Source of the DNA: Aromatoleum sp.
GTDB taxonomy: Bacteria > Pseudomonadota > Gammaproteobacteria > Burkholderiales > Casimicrobiaceae
Direction: 5' to 3'
Length of the DNA: 7,164 bases
Assembly: GCA_010365205.1 (NCBI GenBank)
Contig: JAAFGU010000121.1
Span: forward strand, 1-7,164
Below the pieces are notes generated by a model. That model made no database searches. It had not been told where the DNA came from and saw nothing but the letters and a program-made list of their open reading frames with translations. The translations under genes and the position numbers were made by a program. Positions 6,069 to 7,164 of the stretch are shown in pieces. How positions within the stretch are numbered: position 1 is the stretch's first letter; each line of letters starts with the position of its first letter.

Positions 6069-7164
6069 CCCCCGCGCAAATAGGCCGCTACGAGATCACC
6101 GGCGAACTCGGTCGCGGGGCGATGGGGATCGTCTACAAAGCCCGCGACCCGCTGATCAACCGCACCGTGGCCGTCAAGACCGTCGGGCTGGACTATGCCG
6201 ACACGAACTCCGAAGCATTCGAAAAACGCTTTTACCGGGAAGCGCAGTCGGCCGGACGCCTCAACCACTTCAATATCGTGACGATCCACGACGTCGGCAA
6301 GAGCGGTGATCTGGCTTACATCGCGATGGAATTCCTGGAAGGCCGATCGTTGCGGGAAATCATCGACTCGGGCGTGGTGCTGTCGCCCGAACGCTGCGCC
6401 GAAATCGCGGCGCAGGTCGCGGACGGGCTGGCGTTCGCGCATGATAAACAGATTGTGCACCGCGACATCAAGCCGGCGAACATCATGGTGCTCGATGGCG
6501 GCGCTGTCAAAATCACCGATTTCGGGATCGCGCAACTGCCGACCGCTACCCGTAACACGTCCTCCGGGAAGATATTCGGGTCGCCGAAATACATTTCACC
6601 GGAACATCTGGAAGGGCGCGCAGTGGACGGGCGATCCGACGTGTTTTCACTGGGCGCCGTCCTGTACGAGATGCTGACGGGCGTCGCGCCGTTCACCGGC
6701 ACGGATCTCGACTCGCTGCTCGACCAGGTGATGTACGTGATGCCCGCGGCGCCCAGCGGCCGCAACCGGAACATTCCGCCCGCGTTCGACCTCGTCGTCG
6801 CCATGGCGTTGGCGAAGGATCCCGATCACCGGTATGCCAGCGCGGCCGACTTCGCGTCCGATCTGCGCCAGCTCCGCGATTCGGAGACCCCGATCATCGC
6901 CGCTGGCCGATCGCTCGGCGGTCCGCCGCCCGCGGCGTCGCAATTCGTCGGCGACGAGACGGTGCCGTTCATGCCACTCACCGCACGCGCCCCGTCGACC
7001 GGTAACGGGACGCGCCGGGTCGATCTCGCGGCCAGCACCGGCATCCGTGGATTGCCGGCATGGGCGCTCTGGGGGGTGCCGGCGACACTGGTCGTGATCC
7101 TCGTGGCGTGGGGAGTGGTATCGCGCCGCGCGCCGGTTCAGCCGCCGCCGGCCGCACTACCGGC
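6065..7164 (+). CDS. Hanks-type Ser/Thr protein kinase, membrane-anchored (C-terminus cut by window edge)
   Basis: The first 366 residues of a PknB-like kinase, which transfers phosphate from ATP to Ser/Thr of partner proteins. The catalytic domain (about 9-275) is complete: glycine loop GRGAMGIVY (16-24), VAVKTV with Lys38, helix-C Glu59, HRDIKPANIM (132-141) with catalytic Asp134, DFG (152-154), and SPE (178-180) in place of APE. The activation loop (155-175) is rich in Thr and Ser, as in autophosphorylating kinases. A Pro/Ala-rich linker (about 280-328) precedes one transmembrane segment, residues 333-352 (AWALWGVPATLVVILVAWGV), followed by RR and Pro-rich sequence that runs off the edge, so a sensory or other domain may follow outside the cytoplasm. 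The start gives MTPAQIGRYEI, a normal beginning for the family, and overlaps the leader ORF. It diverges from the phosphatase-FHA operon, its likely antagonist and reader. Confidence 0.93.
   Translation, partial: MTPAQIGRYEITGELGRGAMGIVYKARDPLINRTVAVKTVGLDYADTNSEAFEKRFYREAQSAGRLNHFNIVTIHDVGKSGDLAYIAMEFLEGRSLREIIDSGVVLSPERCAEIAAQVADGLAFAHDKQIVHRDIKPANIMVLDGGAVKITDFGIAQLPTATRNTSSGKIFGSPKYISPEHLEGRAVDGRSDVFSLGAVLYEMLTGVAPFTGTDLDSLLDQVMYVMPAAPSGRNRNIPPAFDLVVAMALAKDPDHRYASAADFASDLRQLRDSETPIIAAGRSLGGPPPAASQFVGDETVPFMPLTARAPSTGNGTRRVDLAASTGIRGLPAWALWGVPATLVVILVAWGVVSRRAPVQPPPAALP

Noticed and set aside
6052..6309. ATG at 6052 opening an 85-codon frame over the kinase start
   Set aside because: Its frame is out of register with the kinase domain and gives Arg-rich shadow sequence.
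5678..6535. 285-codon minus-strand open frame
   Set aside because: Overlaps the kinase N-lobe on the opposite strand and the phosphatase start in another frame; no protein-like pattern.

Overview
The window is GC-rich DNA (about two thirds G+C by eye) with dense, short-spaced bacterial genes and almost no intergenic space. The gene families present (a TAXI-type TRAP transporter with a DUF1850 partner, a DUF962/Mpo1-like membrane protein, and a PP2C/FHA/Ser-Thr kinase set) point to a proteobacterium. The C-terminal half of the FHA protein resembles proteins I associate with Betaproteobacteria, so that class is my best guess, but no marker gene here fixes the taxonomy.

Layout from left to right. 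Positions 1-190 carry a fragment of a probable minus-strand gene that runs off the left edge and is unidentified. Positions 150-3635 are a minus-strand transporter operon, read right to left: a periplasmic TAXI solute-binding protein (2673-3635), a fused small/large TRAP permease that starts in an ATGA overlap with it (577-2676), and a small DUF1850 protein (150-557). A perfect TATAAT hexamer and two short inverted repeats lie in the 174-base region upstream of the operon. Diverging from it on the plus strand is a 141-residue DUF962/Mpo1-like membrane protein (3810-4235). Positions 4236-4334 separate this gene from the convergent next operon and hold hairpin-forming sequence.

The right half is a protein-phosphorylation module. 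On the minus strand a PP2C-type Ser/Thr phosphatase (5040-5852) is followed after 18 bases by a double-FHA protein (4335-5021). Diverging from them on the plus strand is a Hanks-type Ser/Thr kinase with one transmembrane segment near its visible end (from 6065, cut by the right edge). Together they supply an enzyme that adds phosphate, one that removes it, and a phosphothreonine reader. A possible 39-codon upstream ORF (5949-6068) has its own Shine-Dalgarno sequence and ends in an ATGA overlap with the kinase start.

All of the main genes belong to recognisable families. The least explained items are the DUF1850 partner, an apparent extra hydrophobic stretch inside the permease, the second, degenerate FHA domain with a candidate phosphothreonine segment before it, the kinase leader ORF, and the left-edge coding fragment. 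I found no rRNA, tRNA, CRISPR array, transposase or phage gene.
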